From: Pseudaminobacter sp047739745 | GTDB taxonomy: Bacteria > Pseudomonadota > Alphaproteobacteria > Rhizobiales > Rhizobiaceae | NCBI RefSeq assembly: GCF_047739745.1 | Contig: NZ_JBLLVA010000020.1 | Span: 33,285 to 97,284, forward strand | Length of the DNA stretch: 64,000 nt | Direction: 5' to 3' | Part shown: one piece after another, positions 43,387 to 51,782 of the stretch | Layout of the letters: every line of letters begins with the position of its first letter | Numbering within the stretch: position 1 is the stretch's first letter | Position numbers and translations under genes: made by a program | Notes under the pieces: model-generated | What the model was told of the DNA's origin: nothing | What the model saw: the letters and a program-made list of their open reading frames with translations, nothing else | Database searches by the model: none

Positions 43387-44052
43387 ATGATGCGCCACTC
43401 AGCCTACGTATTCGACGCTTACGGCACGCTCTTCGACGTGCATGCCGCCGTTCGGCGCCATGCCGGCGAGATCGGCCCGGACGGGCAGCTGCTTTCTGAG
43501 ATCTGGCGGGCCAAACAGCTTGAATATTCATGGGTGCGCACGCTCATGGGCTCTTTCGCCGATTTCTGGCAGTTGACCGAGCAGGCGCTGGATTTCGCCT
43601 TCCGCAAGGTGCCGTCCGCCGACCCGAGGCTAAGGCAGGCGCTGCTCGATGCCTATTGGCAGCTCGACTGCTATCCGGAAGTGCCGACCGTGTTGAAGAC
43701 ACTGAAGGCCGATGGCGCCCGATTGGCGATCCTGTCCAACGGATCGACCGCCATGCTGGAAGCCGCCGTCAAGTCGGCCGCCCTCGATCAGGTCCTCGAC
43801 GAAGTCTTCTCCGTGGACGCGGTCGGCCGTTTCAAATCGCATCCGTCGGTCTACGAAATGGTAACGACCGCCTGGCGGCTCTACCCTGAAGCGGTATCGT
43901 TTCAATCGTCGAATCGCTGGGATGTCGCCGGCGCGGCCCGATTCGGCTTCCACACGGTCTGGATCAATCGCGGAAACCAGCCGGACGAATATGGCGACCA
44001 TCCACCAGATTTGATTCTGCCGTCACTGGAGGGTCTTCCCACCGCTTTCTGA
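43387..44052 (+). CDS. Haloacid dehalogenase, type II (HAD family)
   Basis: 221 residues. Nucleophile Asp10 lies in YVFDAYGTLFD, and the Ser/Asn motif LAILSNGSTAMLE and the Lys/Asp region VGRFKSHPSVYEMV follow. The order and the SSNRWDVAGAARFGFHTVWI block identify the (S)-2-haloacid dehalogenase subfamily, which hydrolyses 2-halo-acids to 2-hydroxy-acids. The true substrate may differ, as many such rhizobial enzymes are annotated only by homology. The start may be 43387 or the adjacent ATG three bases on. Confidence 0.9.
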   Translation: MMRHSAYVFDAYGTLFDVHAAVRRHAGEIGPDGQLLSEIWRAKQLEYSWVRTLMGSFADFWQLTEQALDFAFRKVPSADPRLRQALLDAYWQLDCYPEVPTVLKTLKADGARLAILSNGSTAMLEAAVKSAALDQVLDEVFSVDAVGRFKSHPSVYEMVTTAWRLYPEAVSFQSSNRWDVAGAARFGFHTVWINRGNQPDEYGDHPPDLILPSLEGLPTAF

Positions 44053-44055
44053 TCG

Positions 44056-44074
44056 ATTTCGGCGTTGCCGAAAT
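44056..44074. terminator. Hairpin after the dehalogenase gene
   Basis: ATTTCGGC-GTT-GCCGAAAT, a perfect eight-base-pair stem beginning four bases after the stop codon. It lacks a T run, so its termination role is uncertain. The rest of the 290-base gap to the next gene shows no credible gene. Confidence 0.4.
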
Positions 44075-44297
44075 ATCACAGCCGGCGCCTTGTCACAGGG
44101 CTGCCATTTTTTCTTCACCCTGAAGCCCGATTCGCAGTCGCCTATCGGCCCGCACTACCGGGAGGGAAACCATGCTGCGGCCGCGCTTCCAATTGGGATG
44201 CGCAAGCACGGCTGGAGCACACGGAATCCGCTAATGATCCCCTCTCAAATTGTTTGCGATTTTGCGGGGTTGTGAGCGACCGTTCACGAAATTTTGC

Positions 44298-44325
44298 GAT
44301 GCCGTTAACTATCCTTTTCGGCATC
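44298..44325 (+). promoter_or_regulatory. Leader hairpin before the L,D-transpeptidase gene
   Basis: GATGCCG/CGGCATC (44298-44304 with 44319-44325) with a 14-base AT-rich loop, ending 19 bases before the start codon. It could affect translation or be part of a promoter. Confidence 0.3.
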
Positions 44326-44343
44326 GGAAACTAAAAGGGCAAC

Positions 44344-45069
44344 ATGACTACCACCTCTTCTCCCCTCCTCACCCGTCGCCGCTTCCTCGGAACCGCAGCC
44401 GTGGGCGCCGCATCGATTGCTGTATCGGCGTGCAGCACGGTTTCGCGTGGCAACTATATCGGAACGGCGCCGCAGCCGGTGGTCGACGTCGATCCGGCCT
44501 TCGGCAGCTATGCCATGATGTATGGCCCGATGTTCGATGAGGGCTATGAAATCCCCGGCGTGCCGTTCCAGAAGGTCGACAAACGGTTCTATCGGCAGAT
44601 CGTGCAGGACCCGACGGGAGAACGGCCCGGAACGGTTGTGGTCGATACGTCGAATCACTTCCTTTATCTGGTAAGGGAAAACGGTCAGGCAATCCGCTAT
44701 GGCGTTGGTCTCGGCCGCGCCGGCTTCGAGTGGTCCGGCCGTGCGGTGATCCAGTGGAAGCGCAAATGGCCGAAGTGGACGCCGCCTGCCGAGATGATCA
44801 AACGCGACCCGAAGCTGGAAAAATACAGCGCTGCCAATGGCGGCATGGAGCCAGGCCTGCTCAATCCGCTCGGCGCGCGTGCCCTCTACATCTTTCAGGG
44901 CGGCGAAGACACGCTCTACCGGGTGCATGGCTCGCCGGAGTGGTTCTCGATCGGCAAGTCGGTTTCATCGGGGTGCGTGCGCCTGATGAACCAGGACATC
45001 ATAGATCTCTACGATCGCGTGCCCAACAAGACGCCGATTCTCGTTACCGGCGGCCTCGGCGTCGCCTGA
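44344..45069 (+). CDS. L,D-transpeptidase (YkuD family), exported
   Basis: 241 residues. The N-terminus has twin arginines in TRRRFLGTAAVGAASIAVSA followed by a Cys, so both a Tat-type and a lipoprotein signal are possible (SACSTV). The YkuD domain has the catalytic block His195 (RVHGSPEWFS) and Cys211 (SVSSGCVRL). These enzymes make 3-3 cross-links in peptidoglycan or attach proteins to it, and are often numerous in Rhizobiales. The hairpin in the leader is described separately. Confidence 0.93.
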   Translation: MTTTSSPLLTRRRFLGTAAVGAASIAVSACSTVSRGNYIGTAPQPVVDVDPAFGSYAMMYGPMFDEGYEIPGVPFQKVDKRFYRQIVQDPTGERPGTVVVDTSNHFLYLVRENGQAIRYGVGLGRAGFEWSGRAVIQWKRKWPKWTPPAEMIKRDPKLEKYSAANGGMEPGLLNPLGARALYIFQGGEDTLYRVHGSPEWFSIGKSVSSGCVRLMNQDIIDLYDRVPNKTPILVTGGLGVA

Positions 45070-45127
45070 CGCCCTTCCATTTTATTGAAACGGACGCGCC
45101 CAGCATGGAGCGCATCTGTGAACTGGG

Positions 45128-45156
45128 CCTTGTGCGCCCTGTTTCGGCGCACAAGG
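45128..45156. terminator. Bidirectional hairpin between convergent genes
   Basis: CCTTGTGCGCC-loop-GGCGCACAAGG (45128-45138 with 45146-45156), an 11-base-pair perfect stem with a seven-base loop between the L,D-transpeptidase and the convergent ATPase gene. No long T run, but its position fits a two-way terminator. Confidence 0.6.
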
Positions 45157-45166
45157 GGATTGAGAA

Positions 45167-46741
45167 TCAGAAGCCTTTCTTGAGGCTTCCCAAGATACCG
45201 CGCACCAGCGCACGGCCGACCTGCGATCCAACCGATCTCACCACCGACTTGATGGCCGCTTCCGCGACCGTCTGGCGGTTGGACGCGCGCGGGCGAGGTG
45301 CCGGCCGCGACCGCGTCGATCCGCGCCCCGACGAGCCCTGCGAATAGTCGTCGCCAAAATCAGGAAGGGTCCAGCGCGACCGGCCTGTTTCGCGGCTGTC
45401 ATCCTGCTGCTGCGCCTGCTCTTCGGCTTGCTGCGCCTCCAACGCCTTCTTCTGCAACATTTCGAACGCCGATTCGCGATCGACCGTTTCGTCGTACTGA
45501 CCGGCAACCGGGCTTTCGGCGATCAGTTTCTGGCGTTCCTGCGGGGTGATCGGACCGAGCCGCGATGCGGGCGGGCGAATCAGAGTGCGTTGCACCATGG
45601 AGGGCACTCCCTTGGCCTCCAGAGTGGAGACCAGCGCCTCGCCGGTGCCAAGCTGCGTGATTGTCTCGGCGCAGTTGAAATCCGGATTGGGCCGGAATGT
45701 ATCGGCCGCCGTCTTCACCGCCTTCTGCTCGCGCGGCGTGTAGGCGCGCAACGCGTGCTGGACGCGATTGCCAAGCTGGGCAAGCACCGTTTCCGGCACA
45801 TCGAGCGGATTCTGCGTCACGAAATAGACGCCGACGCCCTTCGAGCGGATCAGCCGCACCACCTGCTCGACGCGGTCCACCAGGGCCTTCGGCGCATCGT
45901 CGAAAAGCAGATGCGCCTCGTCGAAGAAGAACACCAGTCTCGGCCGGTCCGGATCCCCGACTTCCGGCAGCACTTCGAAAAGTTCCGACATCAGCCATAA
46001 AAGGAAGGTGGCGTAGAGCCGAGGGTTCATCATCAGCTTGTCGGCGGCAAGCACGTTGATCGCCCCGCGCCCGTCGCGTGTCGTGCGCATGATGTCGGGG
46101 ATCTTCAAGGCCGGCTCGCCGAAGAAATTGTTGCCGCCCTGCTGCTCGAGCACCAGCAGCGAGCGCTGGATCGCGCCCACCGAAGGCTTGGTCACATTGC
46201 CGTAGCGGGCGCCGATCTCATCGGCTCGGCTGGCGATATTGGCGAGAAGCGCCTGCAAATCCTTCATGTCCAGAAGCAGCAGGCCCTCCTCGTCGGCAAT
46301 GCGGAAGGCGATGTTCATCACACCCTCCTGCGCCTCCGTCAGATTCATCAGCCGCGAAAGCAGCAGCGGTCCCATTTCCGAGATCGTCGCCCTGATCGGA
46401 TGCCCCTGTTCGCCGAACAGATCCCAGAAGATCACCGGAAATTCTTGGAACTCGTACGGCTCGAGCTTGATCGTCTCGGCGCGCGCCGTCAGGAAATCCT
46501 TCGCCTCGCCCATCATCGCGATGCCGGAGAGATCGCCTTTGATGTCGGCGCAGAACACGGGCACGCCGGCATTCGAAAAGCCTTCCGCAAGGATCTGGAG
46601 GGTCACCGTCTTGCCCGTCCCTGTCGCTCCCGTAACCAGCCCGTGCCGATTGCCGTATTTCAGGAGAAGTTCCTCGGGCTTCTGATAGCTGTCATCGGGC
46701 TTTCGGCTGGCTCCGATGAAAATAGAGTCTTCCTGCGCCAT
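45167..46741 (-). CDS. HerA-like ATPase (DUF853 family)
   Basis: 524 residues. Walker A GATGTGKT at 38-45 in NRHGLVTGATGTGKT, Walker B in RPRLVFFFDEAHLLFDD, and the sensor-like block YFVTQNPLDVPETVLAQLGN of FtsK/HerA-type translocases. A low-complexity charged and Ser/Arg-rich region (about 430-500) precedes the C-terminal helix. The start at 46741 gives MAQEDSIFIGASRKPDDS; a 13-codon extension exists. The family (DUF853, helicase HerA-like) has no settled role; DNA translocation is likely. Confidence 0.9.
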   Translation of the reverse strand: MAQEDSIFIGASRKPDDSYQKPEELLLKYGNRHGLVTGATGTGKTVTLQILAEGFSNAGVPVFCADIKGDLSGIAMMGEAKDFLTARAETIKLEPYEFQEFPVIFWDLFGEQGHPIRATISEMGPLLLSRLMNLTEAQEGVMNIAFRIADEEGLLLLDMKDLQALLANIASRADEIGARYGNVTKPSVGAIQRSLLVLEQQGGNNFFGEPALKIPDIMRTTRDGRGAINVLAADKLMMNPRLYATFLLWLMSELFEVLPEVGDPDRPRLVFFFDEAHLLFDDAPKALVDRVEQVVRLIRSKGVGVYFVTQNPLDVPETVLAQLGNRVQHALRAYTPREQKAVKTAADTFRPNPDFNCAETITQLGTGEALVSTLEAKGVPSMVQRTLIRPPASRLGPITPQERQKLIAESPVAGQYDETVDRESAFEMLQKKALEAQQAEEQAQQQDDSRETGRSRWTLPDFGDDYSQGSSGRGSTRSRPAPRPRASNRQTVAEAAIKSVVRSVGSQVGRALVRGILGSLKKGF

Positions 46742-46968
46742 AGGTTCCGATCTCCGACTAGGATCAAAATTGAACGCCACGCGTCGCCGCGCTGACCAAG
46801 GTGTTCAAGGTATAGAGACGAGGTTACCGCGCCACAATGGCAATCGGCGAAAAGTCGGAGCCTCAGCCCGGCCTTATTGTCGTCTGCCTTACCATTGTTG
46901 CATTGCGATACGATACCGGTGCCTTTAAGTTCGACGCCACGCCTATGCCTGGCGAACGAGGGGAAGCT

Positions 46969-48411
46969 ATGGACGCTCGAGCCATGTTCGGTGATGTGGA
47001 ATTTCCGCCCGGCGATCGGAAGCGCTGGCTGGCTTTGGCTGAAAAGGCCCTTGCCGGAGTCTCTTTCGACGAAGCGCTGGTATCACGCACCGACGACGGC
47101 ATCCGCATCGAACCGCTTTACGAGCGCGTCGCCACGGATGAATTCCTGCCTCGCCGCAATCCGCGCGCGCCTTGGACCATCGTCCAACGCATAGACGACC
47201 CCAATCCCAAGAGGGCCAACACGCAGGCGCTCGTGGACATAGAACAAGGCGCCACAGGCATAGCGCTCGTGTTTGAAGGCGCGCCTAACGCATTCGGCTA
47301 CGGCCTGCCGGGCACGGCTGAAGCGCTCGAAACGGTGCTGGACGACATCCTCCTCAGTCGCACCTATGTTCGCATCGACGTGCATCCGGCCAGCCGCGCC
47401 ATGGCCGACTGGCTGGTGAATATCCTCACCAGACGCCGCGCCGATCCGTCCAAGCTCCATCTTTCCTTCGGCATCGATCCCGCCGCAACTTTCGCCGGCA
47501 CCGGCCGCTTGCGCATGTCGATCGAAGCCCTGCAGGCATCCATGCCGCAGTCGCTCGCTCATTTCTTCGCGCTCGGCGTTCCGGGCGTGCTGCTGGAGGC
47601 CGACGGTCGCGTGCTGCACAACGCAGGAGCGACGGAGGCGCAGGAACTTGGCGTGATGCTGGCTTCGGCGGTCGCGCATTTGCGCCTGTTCGAGGAGGCA
47701 AGACAGGCGCTGGTCTATGCCGCGCCACATATCGGCTTCTGCCTCAGCGTCGATCAGGACCAGTTCCTTTCGATGGCCAAGATCAGGGCGCTGCGCAAAC
47801 TTTGGGCGCGCGTCCAGCAGGCCTGCTCGGTTTCACCTTCGAGCGCCACCATTCACGCGGAAACCTCGTACCGGATGATGACGGTCCGCGACCCGGAGAC
47901 GAATATTCTGCGCTCCACGCTCGCCGGCTTCGCCGCCGTCGCGGGCGGCGCCGACTCCTTATCAATCCTGCCGCACACCATCGCCCATGGATTGCCGGAT
48001 GCCTTCGCTCGCCGCATCGCCCGCAACACGCAATTGATCATGTCCGACGAAAGCCACCTCGATTTCGTCAGCGATCCAGCTTCCGGCTCAGGCGGGGTCG
48101 AGGCACTCACGGCGGCGCTCTGCGATGCGGCATGGAAGGAGTTCCAGGCGATCGAAGCCGAAGGCGGCATATTGCGCAGCCTGAGCCAGGGCCATATCCA
48201 GCGGCGCGTGGCCGAGGCCCGCAACGCCCGCGTCGCGGAATATCGCGATGGCAAGCGGTCTTTGGTCGGTACCACGGTCTATCCGGTGAAGTCGGAGCGT
48301 CCGGTAAAGGTGCTGGAAGCTGAGCGCCGGCCGGTGCCCAGCGATGGTGTGGTTTTCTGCGAACCTTTGCCGGCGACGCGGATCGACGAGCTGATCGGAG
48401 CCGCTGAATGA
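46969..48411 (+). CDS. mutA: Methylmalonyl-CoA mutase small subunit, without B12-binding domain
   Basis: 480 residues, a TIM-barrel subunit paralogous to the large mutase. It starts MDARAMFGDVEFPPGDRKRW (GAGGGGA ribosome site); a frame from 46837 has no support. Mutase blocks: IVQRIDDPNPKRANTQALVD, the barrel segment RIDVHPASRAMADWLVNILT, and SILPHTIAHGLPDAFARRIA, where the large subunit has catalytic residues. It ends at the barrel edge, with no cobalamin domain, unlike longer small subunits. It overlaps the large subunit gene by four bases. It probably supports the heterodimer rather than catalysing. Confidence 0.88.
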   Translation: MDARAMFGDVEFPPGDRKRWLALAEKALAGVSFDEALVSRTDDGIRIEPLYERVATDEFLPRRNPRAPWTIVQRIDDPNPKRANTQALVDIEQGATGIALVFEGAPNAFGYGLPGTAEALETVLDDILLSRTYVRIDVHPASRAMADWLVNILTRRRADPSKLHLSFGIDPAATFAGTGRLRMSIEALQASMPQSLAHFFALGVPGVLLEADGRVLHNAGATEAQELGVMLASAVAHLRLFEEARQALVYAAPHIGFCLSVDQDQFLSMAKIRALRKLWARVQQACSVSPSSATIHAETSYRMMTVRDPETNILRSTLAGFAAVAGGADSLSILPHTIAHGLPDAFARRIARNTQLIMSDESHLDFVSDPASGSGGVEALTAALCDAAWKEFQAIEAEGGILRSLSQGHIQRRVAEARNARVAEYRDGKRSLVGTTVYPVKSERPVKVLEAERRPVPSDGVVFCEPLPATRIDELIGAAE

Positions 48412-50531
48412 TTCCTGATTTTTCAAAGATCGGCTGGAGCGAGCCGCTCTCCGAATGCGAACGCGAAAGTGCGGAAATCTGGCAGACGCCGGAAGGCATT
48501 CCCGTAAAACGGCGTTACGGTCAGCATGACCTTGCCGATCTACCCTATCTCGACACCTATCCCGGTATCGCGCCCTTCATCCGTGGTCCCTATCCGACCA
48601 TGTATGTCCAGCAGCCCTGGACCATCCGCCAATATGCCGGCTTTTCCACCGCCGAGGAATCCAACGCCTTCTACCGGCGCAACCTCGCCGCCGGGCAGAA
48701 GGGCCTGTCGGTCGCCTTCGACCTCGCCACCCACCGCGGCTATGACAGCGACCATCCGCGCGTTGCCGGAGATGTCGGCATGGCCGGCGTGGCGATCGAT
48801 TCGATCCTCGACATGCGCCAGCTTTTCGACGGCATCCCCCTCGACCAGATGACCGTTTCCATGACCATGAACGGCGCAGTCCTGCCGATCATGGCTCTCT
48901 ATATAGTCGCGGCCGAGGAGCAAGGCGTCGCGCTAAAGGATCTGGCCGGAACCATTCAGAACGACATTCTGAAGGAGTTCATGGTCCGCAATACCTATAT
49001 CTATCCGCCGAAACCCTCAATGCGGATCATTTCGGACATTTTTACCTACACTTCGCGCCATATGCCGAAGTTCAATTCGATCTCCATCTCCGGCTACCAC
49101 ATGCAGGAGGCCGGGGCGACCGCCGATCTGGAACTGGCCTACACCATCGCCGATGGCATCGAATATGCCCGTGCCGGTGTCGCTGCCGGGCTCGATATCG
49201 ACAAGTTCGCTCCCCGCCTGTCATTTTTCTGGGCGATCGGCATGAATTTCTTCATGGAAGTCGCCAAAATGCGGGCGGCTCGCCTGCTCTGGGCAGGGCT
49301 GATGCAGAAGAATTTCGCGCCGAAGAACCCGCGTTCCCTGTCGCTTCGCACCCACAGCCAGACCTCCGGCTGGTCGCTGACGGCGCAGGATCCCTATAAC
49401 AACATCATGCGCACGATGATCGAGGCTATGGCCGCCACGCAAGGCCACACCCAATCTCTGCACACCAATTCCTTCGACGAGGCGCTGGCGCTGCCGACCG
49501 ATCATTCGGCGCGGATCGCCCGCAATACGCAACTCATTCTCCAGATGGAATCCGGCACGACGCGCATAATCGATCCGTGGGGCGGGTCGGCCTATGTCGA
49601 GCGCCTGACGCATGATCTGGCAGGCCGCGCGCTGAAGCACATAGAAGAGGTGGAGCGCCTCGGCGGCATGGCAGCCGCGACGGAAAAGGGCATTCCCAAG
49701 CTGCGGATCGAGGAAGCGGCCGCACGCACGCAGGCGCGTATCGATTCCGGCCAGCAGACGCTCATCGGGGTCAACGCCTTTCAGCCAAAGGAACATGTCG
49801 AAGTCGATGTTCTGAAGATCGACAATGCCGAGGTACGCGCCCGCCAGCTCGCCAAACTGCAGCAGCTGAAGGGCACGCGCGACGTTGCCGCCGCAGAAAG
49901 CGCACTCGCCGCGCTGACGCAAGCTGCCCATTCAGGCGACAATCTGCTGGAATTCGCCATTCGTGCGGCGCGCGCGAATGCAACTGTGGGCGAAATTTCA
50001 CTGGCGCTCGAAAATGCCTTCGGCCGCCATGTAGCGACGGTGCAGACGCTCTCCGGCGTCTACCGCAGCGAAATCGGCGAAAACGCGGTTGCCGACCGCG
50101 TTCAGGCAAAGATCGAAGCCTTCGAAAAGAAATCCGGCTCCAAACCGCGCATCCTTGTCGCCAAAATGGGACAGGACGGCCACGACCGCGGCCAGAAGGT
50201 GATCGCCTCCGCCTTCGCCGATCTCGGCTTTGACGTGACTGTCGGCGCCATGTTCCAGACGCCGGAAGAAATCGCAAAGGTCGCTGCGGAACATGACGTT
50301 CATATCATCGGCGCATCCTCACTGACTGCCGGCCACCTGACGCTCATTCCGGAGTTGCGTGACGCGTTGAACAAGTTCGGGCGCCAGGACACGATGATCG
50401 TGGCCGGCGGCGTCATTCCTCCGCAGGACTATGAAGCGGTGCGCAAGGCGGGGGCCTCGGAAATCTTCCCGCCGGGTACCGTTATTCCGGAGGCCGCGGA
50501 GAAGCTCATGGACGCACTGCTGGCGAAATAG
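48408..50531 (+). CDS. mutB: Methylmalonyl-CoA mutase large subunit
   Basis: 707 residues. The N-terminal TIM barrel binds methylmalonyl-CoA (TYPGIAPFIRGPYPTMYVQQ, SGYHMQEAGATADLELAYTI with the catalytic His, RTHSQTSGWSLTAQDPYNN). The C-terminal cobalamin-binding domain has the DxHxxG motif at His592 (GQDGHDRGQKVIAS) with the following SxL (IIGASSLTAGH) and GG (IVAGGVIPPQD) blocks. It interconverts methylmalonyl-CoA and succinyl-CoA in propionate and branched-chain catabolism. Length is normal; the ATGA overlap with mutA shows coupled translation. Confidence 0.97.
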   Translation: MIPDFSKIGWSEPLSECERESAEIWQTPEGIPVKRRYGQHDLADLPYLDTYPGIAPFIRGPYPTMYVQQPWTIRQYAGFSTAEESNAFYRRNLAAGQKGLSVAFDLATHRGYDSDHPRVAGDVGMAGVAIDSILDMRQLFDGIPLDQMTVSMTMNGAVLPIMALYIVAAEEQGVALKDLAGTIQNDILKEFMVRNTYIYPPKPSMRIISDIFTYTSRHMPKFNSISISGYHMQEAGATADLELAYTIADGIEYARAGVAAGLDIDKFAPRLSFFWAIGMNFFMEVAKMRAARLLWAGLMQKNFAPKNPRSLSLRTHSQTSGWSLTAQDPYNNIMRTMIEAMAATQGHTQSLHTNSFDEALALPTDHSARIARNTQLILQMESGTTRIIDPWGGSAYVERLTHDLAGRALKHIEEVERLGGMAAATEKGIPKLRIEEAAARTQARIDSGQQTLIGVNAFQPKEHVEVDVLKIDNAEVRARQLAKLQQLKGTRDVAAAESALAALTQAAHSGDNLLEFAIRAARANATVGEISLALENAFGRHVATVQTLSGVYRSEIGENAVADRVQAKIEAFEKKSGSKPRILVAKMGQDGHDRGQKVIASAFADLGFDVTVGAMFQTPEEIAKVAAEHDVHIIGASSLTAGHLTLIPELRDALNKFGRQDTMIVAGGVIPPQDYEAVRKAGASEIFPPGTVIPEAAEKLMDALLAK

Positions 50532-50594
50532 TCGGCCTTGTGGATCTACCCAATCGATGTTATATCCATTGTTATAACTCGATGGAGCAAAGCC

Positions 50595-50825
50595 ATGAAC
50601 GTCACTGTTCGCAAGATCGGAAATTCGGAAGGCGTGATCCTGCCGAAGGAAGTGCTTCACCGGCATAATCTCCGTGCAGGTGACACGCTGGCGCTCATTG
50701 AAGACGGCGAGGAATTGCGTCTGCGGCGCTCCGAGGATGATCCGGAAGAGTTCGAGCGCAAGATGAAAATTGCGCGCGAGCGGATGAAAAAATATGAGGT
50801 AGCTTATCGCGCGCTGGCGAAATGA
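50595..50825 (+). CDS. AbrB/MazE-type antitoxin
   Basis: 76 residues. The N-terminal swapped-hairpin DNA-binding domain has the family line MNVTVRKIGNSEGVILPKEV, and HNLRAGDTLALIEDGEELRL follows. The C-terminal charged helix (DDPEEFERKMKIARERMKKY) would wrap the toxin. It overlaps the doc-like gene by four bases. The pair is a type II toxin-antitoxin module, probably autoregulated by the AbrB domain. An upstream start is possible but not favoured. Confidence 0.9.
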   Translation: MNVTVRKIGNSEGVILPKEVLHRHNLRAGDTLALIEDGEELRLRRSEDDPEEFERKMKIARERMKKYEVAYRALAK

Positions 50826-51208
50826 CCGATTTTCATTCGCGGGGCTTCATTGAAGCGCTTCACGCAGAACAATTACGGCTTCACGGTGGGGCGCCAGGCA
50901 TTCGTGACGAAGGTCTGTTGGAATCGGCGCTTGCCCGGCCTTTGCAAAAAGAGGCCTATGGTGAGCCCGATCTCCACGACCTCGCCGCCGCCTATCTGTT
51001 TGGCATAGTGAAGAATCGTCCGTTTGTGGACGGCAACAAACGGACCGGATTGGCCGCAACGGACCTGTTTCTTTATTTCAACGGCCTAAGTTTGGAAGCA
51101 GAACAGGAGGATCTTATCCAGTTCCTGACCATGGTCGCAGCCGGCGAGATCGATGAAGCGGGTGCGACAGCCTTCTTTCGTGATCATACCGAACCGGTCC
51201 AGAATTGA
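50822..51208 (+). CDS. doc: Doc/Fic-family death-on-curing toxin, with His-to-Arg change in the Fic motif
   Basis: 128 residues of the Doc family: FIEALHAEQLRLHGGAPGIR, the central GLLESALARP, HDLAAAYLFGIVKNR, then PFVDGNKRTGLAATDLFLYF. In Fic/Doc proteins the motif is HxFxx(G/A)NKR; here the His position is Arg66 (codon CGT, one step from CAT). P1 Doc, a kinase of EF-Tu, has His66 at the same number, and its H66Y form is non-toxic. The rest (Phe68, Asp70, Asn72, Lys73, Arg74) is intact, so the toxin may be weakened or altered. Confidence 0.9.
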   Translation: MTDFHSRGFIEALHAEQLRLHGGAPGIRDEGLLESALARPLQKEAYGEPDLHDLAAAYLFGIVKNRPFVDGNKRTGLAATDLFLYFNGLSLEAEQEDLIQFLTMVAAGEIDEAGATAFFRDHTEPVQN

Positions 51209-51215
51209 GCGATTA

Positions 51216-51692
51216 TCAGCCGCCGGCATCCATCGCGATGATTTCCCATTCGCGGCCGTTCACGACCGCGATGTCGCCGACCGATTTGCCGAACAGCGCA
51301 ACGGCCATCGGCGAAACATGAGAAATCATGCCTTTGGATGCATCGGCCTCGTCTTCCCCGACGATCTTCCAGCTCTTTTGTTGACCGTCTTCGTCTTCGA
51401 TGGTCACCGTCATGCCAAAACGAACGACGGTGCTTCCCGGTTCGGGAACGGACACCTCCGCTGTTTCGCGGCGCGACGTCCAATAGCGCAGGTCGCGTGA
51501 AAGCAGCGCGATGCGTTCGCGGTTCCCCTCCCGTTCGGTTGCCGCCAGTTCTTCGCGCAGGCTGGCCAGTTCCGCCTCGATCGTCGCGAAGCCTTCCGGC
51601 GTCACGAGATTGCGATGCTGGCTGACCGGCCGCTCGCCAATGTCGGCGAGTGCGTTGTCGTTGTCGTCTTCGCGTGTGAATGCCCTGCTCAT
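51216..51692 (-). CDS. GreA/GreB-family transcript-cleavage factor
   Basis: 158 residues. An N-terminal coiled coil (TPEGFATIEAELASLREELA, then ATEREGNRERIALL) would reach into RNA polymerase, and the C-terminal beta-barrel has GSTVVRFGMTVTIEDEDGQQ, ISHVSPMAVALFGKSVGDIA and the end VNGREWEIIAM. GreA/GreB rescue backtracked RNA polymerase. The charged start MSRAFTREDDNDNALADIGE is longer than usual. Whether it is a true Gre factor or a related regulator is not clear from sequence. Confidence 0.9.
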   Translation of the reverse strand: MSRAFTREDDNDNALADIGERPVSQHRNLVTPEGFATIEAELASLREELAATEREGNRERIALLSRDLRYWTSRRETAEVSVPEPGSTVVRFGMTVTIEDEDGQQKSWKIVGEDEADASKGMISHVSPMAVALFGKSVGDIAVVNGREWEIIAMDAGG

Positions 51693-51782
51693 CAGGTCAA
51701 CTTAGGTGCTGGCTCAACCACCGGCAAGGCATCCGAAATGACGAGCTCGCACCAAATTCTCGATCGTGAGCTCCGCAGCGGC

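Noticed and set aside
44065..44334. An 89-codon plus-strand frame before the L,D-transpeptidase
   Set aside because: Atypical composition, no ribosome site, and it overlaps a leader hairpin.
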